A stretch of 64,000 nucleotides of DNA from assembly GCF_900155915.1 (NCBI RefSeq), contig NZ_FTPO01000003.1, forward strand, positions 248,001 through 312,000, in the 5' to 3' direction. The notes below the pieces were generated by a model, which made no database searches, was not told where the DNA came from, and saw only the letters and a list, made by a program, of their open reading frames with translations. This document shows, in pieces, positions 1 to 10,696 of this stretch. The translations under genes were made by a program, and so were the position numbers. Position 1 is the first letter of the stretch; every line of letters begins with the position of its first letter. This stretch comes from Microbacterium sp. RU33B. Lineage in GTDB: Bacteria; Actinomycetota; Actinomycetes; Actinomycetales; Microbacteriaceae.

Positions 1-272
1 ACGACGGGTTTCAGGCACACTTTCATGCCGAGAGCGCGCGCCTCGCGGATCGCCCATACGACCTCATCGTCGGTCACGGTCGGAGCGTCGCCGTACGGGA
101 TGTCTGTGGAGAACGCGGTCGCCTGCAGGGCGGCGTATGAGATCGCCGTCCACGTCACGGCGTGATCGGCCATCTTCGCCATCGAGTCCGCGGCTCCGGG
201 CGTCGCCCAGGTGCCTCGCACTCCGGTCCACCCCCACGTCATCCCGCATACGGGTGCGTCGAGGGCGCTCAC
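1..272 (-). CDS. GH113-like glycoside hydrolase, N-terminal part
   Basis: Only the first 90 codons lie in the window; the 3' end runs off the left edge. The chosen GTG start overlaps the stop of the upstream beta-mannosidase as GTGA, the same coupling seen elsewhere in this operon; an in-frame ATG ten codons later (242) is an alternative. The visible peptide has the look of the first strands of a TIM barrel: GMTWGWTGVRGTW, then WTAISYAALQ, then ALGMKVCLKPVV, as in GH113 beta-mannanase-like proteins. No signal peptide is seen, so it is probably cytoplasmic and acts on imported manno-oligosaccharides. The family call is recognition by eye and the catalytic residues are outside the window. Confidence 0.6.
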   Translation of the reverse strand, partial: MSALDAPVCGMTWGWTGVRGTWATPGAADSMAKMADHAVTWTAISYAALQATAFSTDIPYGDAPTVTDDEVVWAIREARALGMKVCLKPV

Positions 273-2782
273 GAGGTCACCAGCTGGTTCGCGCTGCGCA
301 GCACCCGCGGATCGGCGAGCGACGACGCATCCAGTTCGCCGTCGTGGTGCACGAGGACGCGCACCGACTCGCCGGGGAGCAGAGTCAGGAGTCCGTCCTC
401 GGCGTGCGCCGTGGGGTGCACCTTGTCCACGAGCAGGGCGACGTCGCGGGTCAGCACGCGGGCCGAGATCGTGACCTCCGTGCCGCCGGGCACGGCCGTC
501 GTGGTCAGCGCGAGGTCGTGCGCGGGCAGAGCGGAGTCGCGCGGCTCGGCGAAGAACCAGAACCCGCGGACTCCGGATGCCTCGGCCACGAGCAGCTCGC
601 CCGCCGCATCGCCCGCGGCGGCGACGCCCGCCTCGATCGGCACGACGAGCGTGCTGCGCGGCGCCACCGAGACCTCGACGACGATGCCCGCGAGGGCCCG
701 CCCGTCGAACGACAGGCGCCGGATCTCGAGCCGGCCGCTCCACGTGTCGCCGGTGTCGTTGCCCAGGACGACGGCCAGGCCGCCGTCGCGGGGCTGGACC
801 GTGATCACCCGGGGCGCGAACGCGTTGCGCAGTGCGTGGTACAGCGGCTTCGCCCGCTCGGCGCCGTCGATCGCCGCCCACGAGGTCACGGGCCAGCAGT
901 CGTTGAGCTGCCACACGATGGCGCCCATCGTGTGCGGCGCCCATGAGCGGAAGTGGTCGAGAGCGGCTCCGACCGCGTTCGCCTGGTTCAGCTGCATCGC
1001 CCAGTGCCAGGTCTCCATGTCGTCGGGCAGGCGGAAGTGCGGCAGCAGGCCGTTGGTGAGCTTGACGTTCCCCTCCATCGCCTTCTGGTGCACGATCATG
1101 CCCGGCGATTCGGGCGTCAGCGGGTCGTCGTCGAGCGACTCCGTCAGCGTCGTCCACGTCGGGGGGCCCTGCCAGCCGAACTCTGCGACGAAGCGCGGCG
1201 TGTGCTCGCGGTAGGTCGTCCAGTCGCGGTCGTTCCACTGGCGCCAGAGGTGCACGGTGCCCGAGCCCGGATCGAGGGGGTGCGGCCCTGTCTGGGTGCC
1301 GCTCGGCGCGTCGGCCGACAGAGTGGGGTCCCAGCCCATGCCGGCACTGAACGGGCTGCCGGGGATGTACGGCACGTGCGGTGCGAGCTCGGAGATCAGG
1401 GCGGGGAACAGTTCGTAGTAGTAGTGCGCGCCCCACGTCCTGCCGTCGAGTCGGCGCTGCCAGCCCCAATCGGCGAACCCCTCGAGCGTCTCGTTGTTGC
1501 CGGTCATCAGCACGAGCGAGGGGTGGGAGGCCAGGCGCACGATGTTCTCGCGCGCCTCGGCCTCGACCTCCGAGCGCAGCGGCTCCTCCTCGGGGTAGGC
1601 CGCGCACGCGAAGAGGAAGTCCTGCCAGGTCAGCAGGCCCAGCTCGTCGGCCAGGTCGTAGAAGTCGTCGGATTCGTAGAGCCCTCCGCCCCACACCCGG
1701 ATGAGGTTCAGGTTCGCGTCCAGGGCCTGGCGGAAGCGGCGCTCCACGCGGGCGCGGTCGACGCGCACGGGCAGGGCGTCGTCGGGGATCCAGTTGACGC
1801 CCTTCACGAAGACGGGCTGGTCGTTGACGACGAGCGTGAACGCGTTGCCGGCGGCATCCGGGCTCTGATCCCACTCGACGGTGCGGAACCCGACCGCGCG
1901 GTGCGTCGCGTCGATCACGTCGTCCGCATGGAGGCGCACGTCGACGACGTAGCGCACCGGCTCGCCGTAGCCGACGGGCCACCAGCGCTCGACTACTGCG
2001 AGGTCGAGACGCACGCGCGCGCGGTCGCCGTCGACGTGCACGGCCGCGCTGGGCAGAGCATCCGCGTCGAGACCGGGGCCGTTCGCGGCGAGCGACACCG
2101 ACACGTCGGCGTCCGAGGCATCCCGTTCGATCACGACGTCGACCTCGACGAACCCTCCGTCGCCCTCGGGCGTGGCGGTCACCCGCACCTCGGCGAGTCG
2201 GGCGCCCGACCACGACTCGATGCGCACGGGCTGCCACGGACCGCTCGTGAACGTCGCGATGCCCCAGTCCCAGCCGAAGTTGCAGGCCGACTTGCGGATC
2301 GCCTCGTACGGCAGGGGATACGGGCGTGGGCGGGCGCCGAGGGCGAGGCTCTGCGTGTTCGCGTACGGCACGGGCGCGGAGAACGCGATCTCGAGCTCGT
2401 TGTCGCCGTCGACCAGCAGAGCTCCGACATCGAAGCGGTACGAGCGGTGCTGGTTGGCGGTCTCGCCGAGCAGCGTTCCGTTCAGCCGCACCGCGGCGAC
2501 GGTGTCGAGTCCCTCGAACACGAGGTCCTGGCGTGTGCGGCCGTCGGGTTCCCACGTGAACGTTGTGCGGTAGGTCCAGTCCACCAAGCCGATCCACGCC
2601 ACGGCGGCTTCGTTCACCCCGTGGAAGGGATCGGGGATGAGTCCGGCGGCGAGGAGATCGACGTGCACCGTGCCCGGAACCGTCGCCGGAACGACGGCGG
2701 ATGCGATCTCGGCGGGAGCCGGACCCGCGGCGGCGCGCACGGTCCATCCGTCGTGAAGCGTGCGGGTGGAGAGAGAGGTCAC
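269..2782 (-). CDS. Beta-mannosidase, glycoside hydrolase family 2
   Basis: 837 residues, full length for bacterial GH2 beta-mannosidases. It should release terminal beta-D-mannose from manno-oligosaccharides by a retaining mechanism. The N-terminal galactose-binding-like and immunoglobulin-like domains fill roughly residues 1-320. The TIM barrel carries IRVWGGGLYESDDFYDLADE (about 361-380), the acid/base Glu431 in TGNNET and the probable nucleophile Glu534 in FVAEFGW. There is no signal peptide, so it acts in the cytoplasm on material imported by the adjacent ABC transporter. The GTG start overlaps the permease stop by four bases (GTGA); an in-frame extension upstream reads through the permease gene and is not used. 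It is cotranscribed with the transporter and the GH113-like gene. Confidence 0.93.
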   Translation of the reverse strand: MTSLSTRTLHDGWTVRAAAGPAPAEIASAVVPATVPGTVHVDLLAAGLIPDPFHGVNEAAVAWIGLVDWTYRTTFTWEPDGRTRQDLVFEGLDTVAAVRLNGTLLGETANQHRSYRFDVGALLVDGDNELEIAFSAPVPYANTQSLALGARPRPYPLPYEAIRKSACNFGWDWGIATFTSGPWQPVRIESWSGARLAEVRVTATPEGDGGFVEVDVVIERDASDADVSVSLAANGPGLDADALPSAAVHVDGDRARVRLDLAVVERWWPVGYGEPVRYVVDVRLHADDVIDATHRAVGFRTVEWDQSPDAAGNAFTLVVNDQPVFVKGVNWIPDDALPVRVDRARVERRFRQALDANLNLIRVWGGGLYESDDFYDLADELGLLTWQDFLFACAAYPEEEPLRSEVEAEARENIVRLASHPSLVLMTGNNETLEGFADWGWQRRLDGRTWGAHYYYELFPALISELAPHVPYIPGSPFSAGMGWDPTLSADAPSGTQTGPHPLDPGSGTVHLWRQWNDRDWTTYREHTPRFVAEFGWQGPPTWTTLTESLDDDPLTPESPGMIVHQKAMEGNVKLTNGLLPHFRLPDDMETWHWAMQLNQANAVGAALDHFRSWAPHTMGAIVWQLNDCWPVTSWAAIDGAERAKPLYHALRNAFAPRVITVQPRDGGLAVVLGNDTGDTWSGRLEIRRLSFDGRALAGIVVEVSVAPRSTLVVPIEAGVAAAGDAAGELLVAEASGVRGFWFFAEPRDSALPAHDLALTTTAVPGGTEVTISARVLTRDVALLVDKVHPTAHAEDGLLTLLPGESVRVLVHHDGELDASSLADPRVLRSANQLVTS

Positions 2783-3657
2783 TTGACGGCTCCTGCGGTG
2801 AGGCCCTTGTAGATCCAGCGCTGCAGCAGCAGGAACACGATCAGCGTCGGGATGATCACGACGATCGTGCCCGCGGCGATCACCTCCCACTGCGCCCCGA
2901 ACGGACCCTTGAATCGGAAGAGGGACGTCGAGATGAGTCCCTCGGACGGCAGATAGAGGAACGGGGCGTAGAACTCGTTGTAGATCGCGATGCCCTTGAT
3001 GATCACGACGGTCGCGATGGCGGGCTTGAGGAGGGGAAGTACGATGCGCCAGTAGATCGTCCAGCGGTTCGCTCCGTCGATCATCGCGGCCTCGTCGAGC
3101 GAGATCGGGATGCCCTGCATGAACTGGATGAACAGGTAGATCGCGATGATGTCGGTGCCCATGAAGAGCAGGATCAGCGCGGCCTTCGTGTCGTACAGGC
3201 CGAGACCGTTCACGAGCTGGAACGTCGCCACCTGCGTCGTGACGCCGGGGATGAGCGTGGCCAGGAGGAACAGGCCGAACACGAGCTTCTTGCCGCGGAA
3301 CGCGAAGCGATCGAGGGCGTAGGCGGCCATCGTGCCGAGGAAGATCGTGCCGACGATCGAGACGGCGAGCACGATCGTGGTGTTGAAGAACCCCTCCAGC
3401 ATCTTGCCGCTGGTGAAGGCCGTGACGAAGTTGTCGAAGTTGAGCCAGTCCGACGGCGGGTCGAACGGTCCGGTCTGCGCGTACTCGGTCTTGGTCTTGA
3501 GGCTCGCGAACAGCAGCACCGAGAGCGGCAGGAGGGTCACGATCGCGGCGATGACGAGGCTGACGTACTTCGCCGTCGTGGCGGTCATGCCGCCCAGGCG
3601 CTCGCCGACCGAGCGGCCCTTCGCGACGCGGCGCGGGGGCAGGGACGTGGCGGTCAT
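2779..3657 (-). CDS. Sugar ABC transporter permease (MalG/CUT1 type)
   Basis: 292 residues with about six membrane segments. The EAA loop, which contacts the ATPase, is visible as DEAAMIDGANRWTIYWRIVLP. The protein ends in GAVK, typical of MalG-type CUT1 permeases. The ATG start overlaps the stop of the upstream permease as ATGA. Together with the second permease (3654-4655) and the binding lipoprotein (4682-5998) it forms an importer for a sugar or oligosaccharide. No ATPase is encoded here, so it probably borrows a shared MsiK-type ATPase encoded elsewhere, as is common in actinobacteria. Neighbouring beta-mannosidase points to manno-oligosaccharides as substrate; this is inference. Confidence 0.93.
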   Translation of the reverse strand: MTATSLPPRRVAKGRSVGERLGGMTATTAKYVSLVIAAIVTLLPLSVLLFASLKTKTEYAQTGPFDPPSDWLNFDNFVTAFTSGKMLEGFFNTTIVLAVSIVGTIFLGTMAAYALDRFAFRGKKLVFGLFLLATLIPGVTTQVATFQLVNGLGLYDTKAALILLFMGTDIIAIYLFIQFMQGIPISLDEAAMIDGANRWTIYWRIVLPLLKPAIATVVIIKGIAIYNEFYAPFLYLPSEGLISTSLFRFKGPFGAQWEVIAAGTIVVIIPTLIVFLLLQRWIYKGLTAGAVK

Positions 3658-4655
3658 GTCAGATCCACCTTCTCGTCGGGGAAGACTTTTCGCTGGATCA
3701 CGGTCACGATCAGCACGATCGCCAGCAGCACGACGGCCATCGCCGACGCGAGCCCGACCTGCCGGAAGCTGAAGGCGGTCTGCAGCGTCTGGATCACGAA
3801 CGTCGCCGATCCGTTCGCGCCGCCGGTCATGATGAAGGGCACTTCGAACACCGACAGGCTTCCGGCGATCGCGAGGATGAACGACAGTCCGATGATGCGA
3901 CGGATGCCGGGGAAGATGATCGCCCAGAACTGCTGCCACCTGTTGGCGCCGTCGAGCTCCGCCGCTTCGTACAGCTCGTGCGGGATCGACTGGATCGCAC
4001 CGAGGAACAGCACGAAGTTGAGGCCGGTGTAGCGCCACACGGAAGTGCCGGCGAGCGACCAGTTGACGATGTCGGGGTTGCCCAGCCACTGGGGCGGCTC
4101 GGCCACGCCGAACCACGCCAGCACGGTGTCGAGGGTGCCGCCCGGCTGGAAGAGGTAGAGGAAGACGAAGCCGACCGCGACGCCGTTGATGAGGTACGGG
4201 AAGAACAGGATGCCCCGGAAGAGGCTCGAGAACCGCGTCGAGAAGCTGAGGATCGCCGCGAAGTAGAGGGCGATCGCCATCTGCACGAACGACGCGACGA
4301 AGTAGTACAGGCTCACCCAGAACACGCTGAAGATGCGCGGATCGGTGAACACCTGGATGTAGTTGTCGAGTCCGACGAAGTTCTTCGTCAGGTCGATGCC
4401 GTCCCAGTCGGTGACGCTGTAATAGAACAGGTTCAGCGCCGGCCAGTAGGTGAACAGCAGGAGGAGCCCGACGGCTCCGGCCAGGAAGAGCCAGGGGGTC
4501 AGCTTCTGCAGGAACGAGCGTCCTGCTGTCCCGCGTGCTCCTCGGCCGGAGCGGCCGGCTGCGCGGCGGAAACCGCGCAGCCGACCGGCCCGGACGGGTG
4601 CAGACAGGACCGCAGGGGCATCCGCGGGTGCGGATCCGGGTGCTGCGATCGCCAT
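3654..4655 (-). CDS. Sugar ABC transporter permease (MalF/CUT1 type)
   Basis: 333 residues. A basic, Ala/Gly-rich cytoplasmic N-terminus of about 55 residues precedes the first membrane segment (LTPWLFLAGAVGLLLLF). The EAA loop reads YEAAELDGANRWQQFWAIIFPGI. ATG at 4655 has a GAAAGGA ribosome site about nine bases upstream; much longer in-frame extensions pass through the binding-protein gene and are rejected. It is the partner of the permease at 2779-3657 in the putative mannoside importer. Confidence 0.93.
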   Translation of the reverse strand: MAIAAPGSAPADAPAVLSAPVRAGRLRGFRRAAGRSGRGARGTAGRSFLQKLTPWLFLAGAVGLLLLFTYWPALNLFYYSVTDWDGIDLTKNFVGLDNYIQVFTDPRIFSVFWVSLYYFVASFVQMAIALYFAAILSFSTRFSSLFRGILFFPYLINGVAVGFVFLYLFQPGGTLDTVLAWFGVAEPPQWLGNPDIVNWSLAGTSVWRYTGLNFVLFLGAIQSIPHELYEAAELDGANRWQQFWAIIFPGIRRIIGLSFILAIAGSLSVFEVPFIMTGGANGSATFVIQTLQTAFSFRQVGLASAMAVVLLAIVLIVTVIQRKVFPDEKVDLT

Positions 4656-4681
4656 CGTTCGCGTCCTTTCGTCGTACGTGA

Positions 4682-5998
4682 TCAGCCGGCGAGCTTCGCG
4701 GCGGAAGCGCCCCAGCGTTCGTTGAGCTCGGCGAAGTAGCTCTCCTTGTCGCCGTCGGCGGCGCCGCGGGCGATGTCGACGAGCTTCTGACGGTAGATCG
4801 GGCCGTAGAGGTCGATCTGCGAGTCGTCGGCGATCGAGTTGATCAGACCCTCCTTGCCCGCGGGGGCGGGGTTGATCTCCATGAGCTCGACACCGGCGTC
4901 GGTGAAGCCGGCGAGGTTCGGCGGGAGCTCCTTGTCGAGCACCGGCGAGATCATGCCCTGGGCCTCGGTGTAGCCCGAGTCCTCCACGACCCACTGGATC
5001 CACGCCCACGCTGCCGCCTTGGAGGCGGAGTGCTTGCTGACGGCCAGGTTGTAGTCGCCGCCGATGACCGCGAACTGCGTGCCGTCGACGTTGGCCGGGA
5101 AGGCCATGTAGCCGATGTCGTCGGCCGAGCCGCCGTTCTCCTCCGCCGCGGCCTGCATCTGCGAGATCGCCCACGAGCCGAGGGGCATCGTCGCGATCTT
5201 GCCCGTGCCGAGATCGACCTTGGACTGCTCCCAGTTCGTGGTGAGCGGGTCGGGCTCGGTGAGGCCCGCAGCGACGGTGTCGTACAGCAGCGAGTCGATC
5301 GCGTAGACATCCGTGCCCTCGGTCCACGGTGCCGGGTCTTCGGCCATCGTGATCGGCGCGTCGGGGTCGTCGGTCACGACGCCCAGGTTGCCGAAGCTCT
5401 GGGTGAGGGGCCAGCCGTCCTTGTAGTTCGTGTACATCGGGATCGCGTCGGTGTTGTCGGCGACCTTCTGAAGTGCGTCGAGCCACTCGTCCTCGGTCGT
5501 GGGCAGCGTGGTGACCCCGGCCTCTTCGAAGACCTTCTTGTTGTAGACGATGCCGTTCGCGTTGCCGCCGAACGCGATGCCGTACTGCGTGCCGTCGAAG
5601 CTCGCGGCCGGCAGGAAGCGGTACGTGTCGGCGAAGTCGGCCGTCTCGCCCAGAGGCTCGAGGAACTGCTCGAACTGGTCGGGCTTGATGGCGGGGATGC
5701 CGATCACGTCGCCGTAGTTGGTGGTCGACATCCGGGTGAGCATCTCGCCTGCGTAGTCGGTGATGCCCTCGAACGTGACATTCACGTCGGGGTACTTCTT
5801 GTTGAACTCCTCGGCGTACTTGTCGAAGGTGCCGTCCTCGACGAGATCGGTGCGCCAGGTGACGACCTTGATGTCGCCCGTCACCTCGCCGTCGATCGTG
5901 TTGGAGGCGTCGCCGCCCCCGCCGCCGCCGGAGCATCCGGCGAGTGCGACACCCGCGACGGCGAGCACCGCCAGGCCTGCGAGTCGTGTGCGTGCCAT
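4682..5998 (-). CDS. Extracellular sugar-binding lipoprotein of ABC transporter
   Basis: 438 residues, family 1 solute-binding protein. The lipoprotein signal is clear: MARTRLAGLAVLAVAGVALAGC, with Cys in a LAGC lipobox followed by a Gly-rich linker. The mature part has typical SBP_1 stretches (DIKVVTWRTD; NGIVYNKKVFEEAGV; PLGSWAISQMQ). ATG at 5998 is preceded by a GGAGAAAGA-like ribosome site. It is the first gene of the mannoside operon and is divergent from the LacI repressor, whose likely operator lies in its promoter. The substrate is inferred from the beta-mannosidase downstream. Confidence 0.92.
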   Translation of the reverse strand: MARTRLAGLAVLAVAGVALAGCSGGGGGGDASNTIDGEVTGDIKVVTWRTDLVEDGTFDKYAEEFNKKYPDVNVTFEGITDYAGEMLTRMSTTNYGDVIGIPAIKPDQFEQFLEPLGETADFADTYRFLPAASFDGTQYGIAFGGNANGIVYNKKVFEEAGVTTLPTTEDEWLDALQKVADNTDAIPMYTNYKDGWPLTQSFGNLGVVTDDPDAPITMAEDPAPWTEGTDVYAIDSLLYDTVAAGLTEPDPLTTNWEQSKVDLGTGKIATMPLGSWAISQMQAAAEENGGSADDIGYMAFPANVDGTQFAVIGGDYNLAVSKHSASKAAAWAWIQWVVEDSGYTEAQGMISPVLDKELPPNLAGFTDAGVELMEINPAPAGKEGLINSIADDSQIDLYGPIYRQKLVDIARGAADGDKESYFAELNERWGASAAKLAG

Positions 5999-6030
5999 GT
6001 TCTTTCTCCTTGTCAGGTTCACCCTTGAAA

Positions 6031-6101
6031 CCGCTACGCGCCGCGCCTGCTCCATCGTCGAGGGGGGCCCGCGCGGCCCACAGTAACCCCGCTCGTAGCG
6101 G
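6031..6101. promoter_or_regulatory. Putative LacI operator region between mannoside operon and repressor gene
   Basis: An interrupted palindrome (6089-6101, arms CCGCT and AGCGG) lies in the divergent intergenic region. Read on the minus strand it is CCGCTACGAGCGG, placed between a TTGTCA -35-like box and a TTACTGT -10-like box directed toward the binding-protein gene. Its half CCGCTACG recurs at 6031-6038 as TTGAAACCGCTACG, which resembles actinobacterial LacI-type half sites. This fits repression of the sugar operon by the product of 6286-7353. Spacing and box assignment are by eye. Confidence 0.5.
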
Positions 6102-6237
6102 CTTGACAAGGCCCCGATGTCAACGCTGTCTGACCCTGTCCGATGACTCCCAGATTCGATGAAAATCGGCTTGGACTGGGCTTTATATTCTCGATTCCCC
6201 GTCAATCGATCGCCAGATGTCTCGCGAATGTCCTACG

Positions 6238-6266
6238 TCGTCATTTCGACGATCCGCTGGTATTCT
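6238..6266 (+). promoter_or_regulatory. Putative promoter of the LacI-type regulator
   Basis: TCGTCA (6238-6243) and TATTCT (6261-6266) are separated by 17 bases and lie about 20 bases ahead of the ATG at 6286. The -35 side also forms a small inverted repeat, TCGTC-N5-GACGA (6238-6252). This is a plausible sigma-70-type promoter but is not strongly consensus. Confidence 0.35.
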
Positions 6267-6285
6267 GAGCGTGACAGGAGGACCG

Positions 6286-7353
6286 ATGACGGTTCAACAG
6301 CGCGCGACGCTCGATGACGTCGCCCGACTCGCGGGAGTCAGCTCGAAGACGGTGTCGCGCGTCTTCACGCAGCGCGAGCTCGTGGCCCCCCAGACGGTGG
6401 AGCGTGTTCTGGGCGCAGCGAAGCGCCTGCGGTTCCGACCCAACACGCTGGCGCAGGGCCTGCGGCGCGGAGGCGGCACCAAGACGGTGGGCTTCATCAT
6501 CGGCGAGCTGAGCAACCCCTTCTACTACAAGGTCGCGGCGGGTCTCGAGAAGGAGCTGTCGGCGCACGGGTACAGCCTCGTCGTGGCCACGACCGACGAC
6601 ACCGAGGAGGGCGAGGGCCGCGTCGCCGACGCCCTGCTCGCTCAGCGCGTCGGGGCGCTGCTGCTCGTGCCCGTGGGTGAGGACCAGTCCTACCTCGAGG
6701 GCGAGCGACAGCTGGGCACCCCCGTGATCTCGATCGACCGTCCGGCGCGCAACCTCGCAGCCGACTCGATCGTGCTGGAGAACCGGACCGCCGTCCTCGA
6801 GGCGACGAGGCGTCTGGTGAGGCTCGGTCATCGCCGCGTGGCCTACGTCTGCAACCCGGCATCCGTCTACACTCAGGTGGAGCGCCTCGGCGGCTACCGC
6901 CAGGCCATGGCCGAGGGAGGGGTGGCAGACACCTCCGCGTGGGAGGTGCTGCGCGACGACCTGTCGCTGCCCGCGCTCGACCTCATGCGCGAGCTCATGG
7001 ACACGCCGCTCCCGCCGACCGCGATCATCACGGGCAACAACCGCATGACGATCGGCGCGCTGCAGGCCCTCCGCGAGCGCGGCGACGACGGACGCACGGC
7101 ACTGATCGGCTTCGACGACTTCGACACCGCGGACGTGCTGGGGGTGTCGGTGATCTCCTACGACCCGCTCGAGCTCGGGCGGCGGGCCGGACGCCTCGCC
7201 ATCGAGCGCATCGCCGACCCGTCCGGCTTCATCCAGCAGATCACCCTGCCCACCTGGATCATCGAACGCGGCACGGGCGAGCGCCTGCCCGCGCCGGAGG
7301 CCGGAGCGGATCCGACCCTGATCGCCCCCGCCCGGGGCATCCCGCACACCTGA
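6286..7353 (+). CDS. LacI-family transcriptional repressor
   Basis: 355 residues. The N-terminal helix-turn-helix is textbook LacI (TLDDVARLAGVSSKTVSRVF), followed by a hinge helix and a periplasmic-binding-protein-like sensor domain (VGFIIGELSNPFYYKVAAGLE; IGFDDFDTADVLGV). ATG at 6286 has an ACAGGAGGA ribosome site; an in-frame upstream ATG at 6217 lacks one. It is divergent from the mannoside transport/hydrolase operon and 15 bases upstream of the esterase gene, so it is the obvious local regulator. The effector is unknown. Confidence 0.92.
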   Translation: MTVQQRATLDDVARLAGVSSKTVSRVFTQRELVAPQTVERVLGAAKRLRFRPNTLAQGLRRGGGTKTVGFIIGELSNPFYYKVAAGLEKELSAHGYSLVVATTDDTEEGEGRVADALLAQRVGALLLVPVGEDQSYLEGERQLGTPVISIDRPARNLAADSIVLENRTAVLEATRRLVRLGHRRVAYVCNPASVYTQVERLGGYRQAMAEGGVADTSAWEVLRDDLSLPALDLMRELMDTPLPPTAIITGNNRMTIGALQALRERGDDGRTALIGFDDFDTADVLGVSVISYDPLELGRRAGRLAIERIADPSGFIQQITLPTWIIERGTGERLPAPEAGADPTLIAPARGIPHT

Positions 7354-7368
7354 GAAGAAGGAGAAGCC

Positions 7369-8349
7369 GTGCCGCGTTTCGATCTGCCCCTGGAGCAGCT
7401 GCGCACCTACCGACCCGAGGTGGCCGAGCCGGCCGACTTCGACGCGTTCTGGGCCGAGACCCTCGCGCAGTCCCGTGCGCTGGCAGCACCCACGCGCATC
7501 GTCCGGATCGACTCGCCGCTCACCCTCGTCGACGTGCACGACCTGACGTTCACGGGCTTCGGGGGAGACGAGGTGCGCGCGTGGTACCTCGCGCCCGCCG
7601 GGGCATCCGGTCCGCTCCCGACGATCGTGGAGTACAACGGCTACGGCGGCGGCCGCGGCCTCCCGCACGAGCGCATCCAGTGGGCGACGAGCGGGTACGC
7701 ATACGTCTTCATGGACACGCGCGGACAGGGGAGCGTCTGGGGCACCGGCGGGGCGACCGCGGATCCGCACGGCACGGGGCCGTCGGCCCCCGGCTTCATG
7801 ACGCGGGGCATCGACGACCCCCGCGGCTACTACTACCGACGCGTCTTCACCGACGCCGTGCGGCTCATCGACGAGGTGCGCGGGCTCGAACTCGTCGATC
7901 CGGAGCGGGTGCTCGTGACGGGCGGGAGCCAGGGTGGCGGCATCGCGCTCGCCGCGGCGGGCCTGTGCGAGGGGCTCCGGGGAGTGATGGCGGATGTCCC
8001 GTTCCTCTGCCACTTCGAGCGCGCCGTCGGTCTCACCGAGGCCTACCCCTACCAGGAGATCGTGCAGTACCTGTCGGTGCACCGCGATCTCGTCGCCCAG
8101 ACGTTCCGCACGCTGTCGTACTTCGACGGCGTCAACTTCGCCCGGCGGGCGACGGCACCGGCGCTCATCAGCACAGCGCTGCACGATCAGGTCTGCCCGC
8201 CGTCGACGGTCTTCGCGGCCGCGAACCACTACGGCGCAGACGTCCAGGTCGAGGTGTTCCCCTTCAATCAGCACGAGGGCGGGCAGGGCTTCCAGTGGGA
8301 GGCCCAGGCCCGGTGGGCACGCGATCTGCTCGATGCCGAAATATCTTGA
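7369..8349 (+). CDS. Acetylxylan esterase / cephalosporin-C deacetylase family (AXE1)
   Basis: 326 residues, an alpha/beta hydrolase of the AXE1 type that removes acetyl groups from sugars. The nucleophile elbow is GGSQGG, and the His-bearing C-terminal region reads NQHEGGQGFQWEAQARW. Conserved family stretches include MDTRGQGS, DPRGYYYRRVFTDAVR and ALHDQVCPPSTVFAAANHY. The start is GTG behind AGAAGGAGAA. No signal peptide is present, so it acts in the cytoplasm, where it would deacetylate imported acetyl-oligosaccharides (mannans are commonly acetylated). It is probably cotranscribed with the LacI gene. Confidence 0.9.
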   Translation: MPRFDLPLEQLRTYRPEVAEPADFDAFWAETLAQSRALAAPTRIVRIDSPLTLVDVHDLTFTGFGGDEVRAWYLAPAGASGPLPTIVEYNGYGGGRGLPHERIQWATSGYAYVFMDTRGQGSVWGTGGATADPHGTGPSAPGFMTRGIDDPRGYYYRRVFTDAVRLIDEVRGLELVDPERVLVTGGSQGGGIALAAAGLCEGLRGVMADVPFLCHFERAVGLTEAYPYQEIVQYLSVHRDLVAQTFRTLSYFDGVNFARRATAPALISTALHDQVCPPSTVFAAANHYGADVQVEVFPFNQHEGGQGFQWEAQARWARDLLDAEIS

Positions 8350-8359
8350 CGTCGAGATA
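8342..8359. promoter_or_regulatory. 18-bp near-palindrome ahead of isocitrate dehydrogenase
   Basis: The sequence TATCTTGAC followed by GTCGAGATA is an 18-bp inverted repeat with a single mismatched pair, centred on ACGT. It overlaps the stop codon of the esterase gene. A TAGGCT -10-like box follows at 8375-8380, about 30 bases before the GTG start of icd. The position suits a regulator binding at or near the -35 region. No regulator gene sits beside it, so the factor would act in trans. Confidence 0.5.
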
Positions 8360-8410
8360 CTTTCACCGGTGCGTTAGGCTGGTTCACGACTCCGAACGAA
8401 GGCGATACTG

Positions 8411-10627
<2,217 letters not shown>

Positions 10628-10632
10628 GCGGG

Positions 10633-10678
10633 ACACGACGAAGGGGCGGATGCTTCGGCATCCGCCCCTTCGTCGTGT
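10633..10678 (+). terminator. Perfect 21-bp stem, TTCG tetraloop terminator
   Basis: Arms 10633-10653 and 10658-10678 are exact reverse complements over 21 bases and enclose a TTCG tetraloop. It begins six bases after the icd stop. There is no clear T-tract, as is usual in high-GC actinobacteria. Symmetric placement lets it serve both icd and the convergent L,D-transpeptidase gene. Confidence 0.85.
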
Positions 10679-10696
10679 GAGCCTCGCGGTGAGGCG

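Noticed and set aside
53..249. 61-codon frame at the left edge (64-249)
   Set aside because: It is out of frame with the GH113-like start, which begins in a GTGA overlap and shows TIM-barrel strands.
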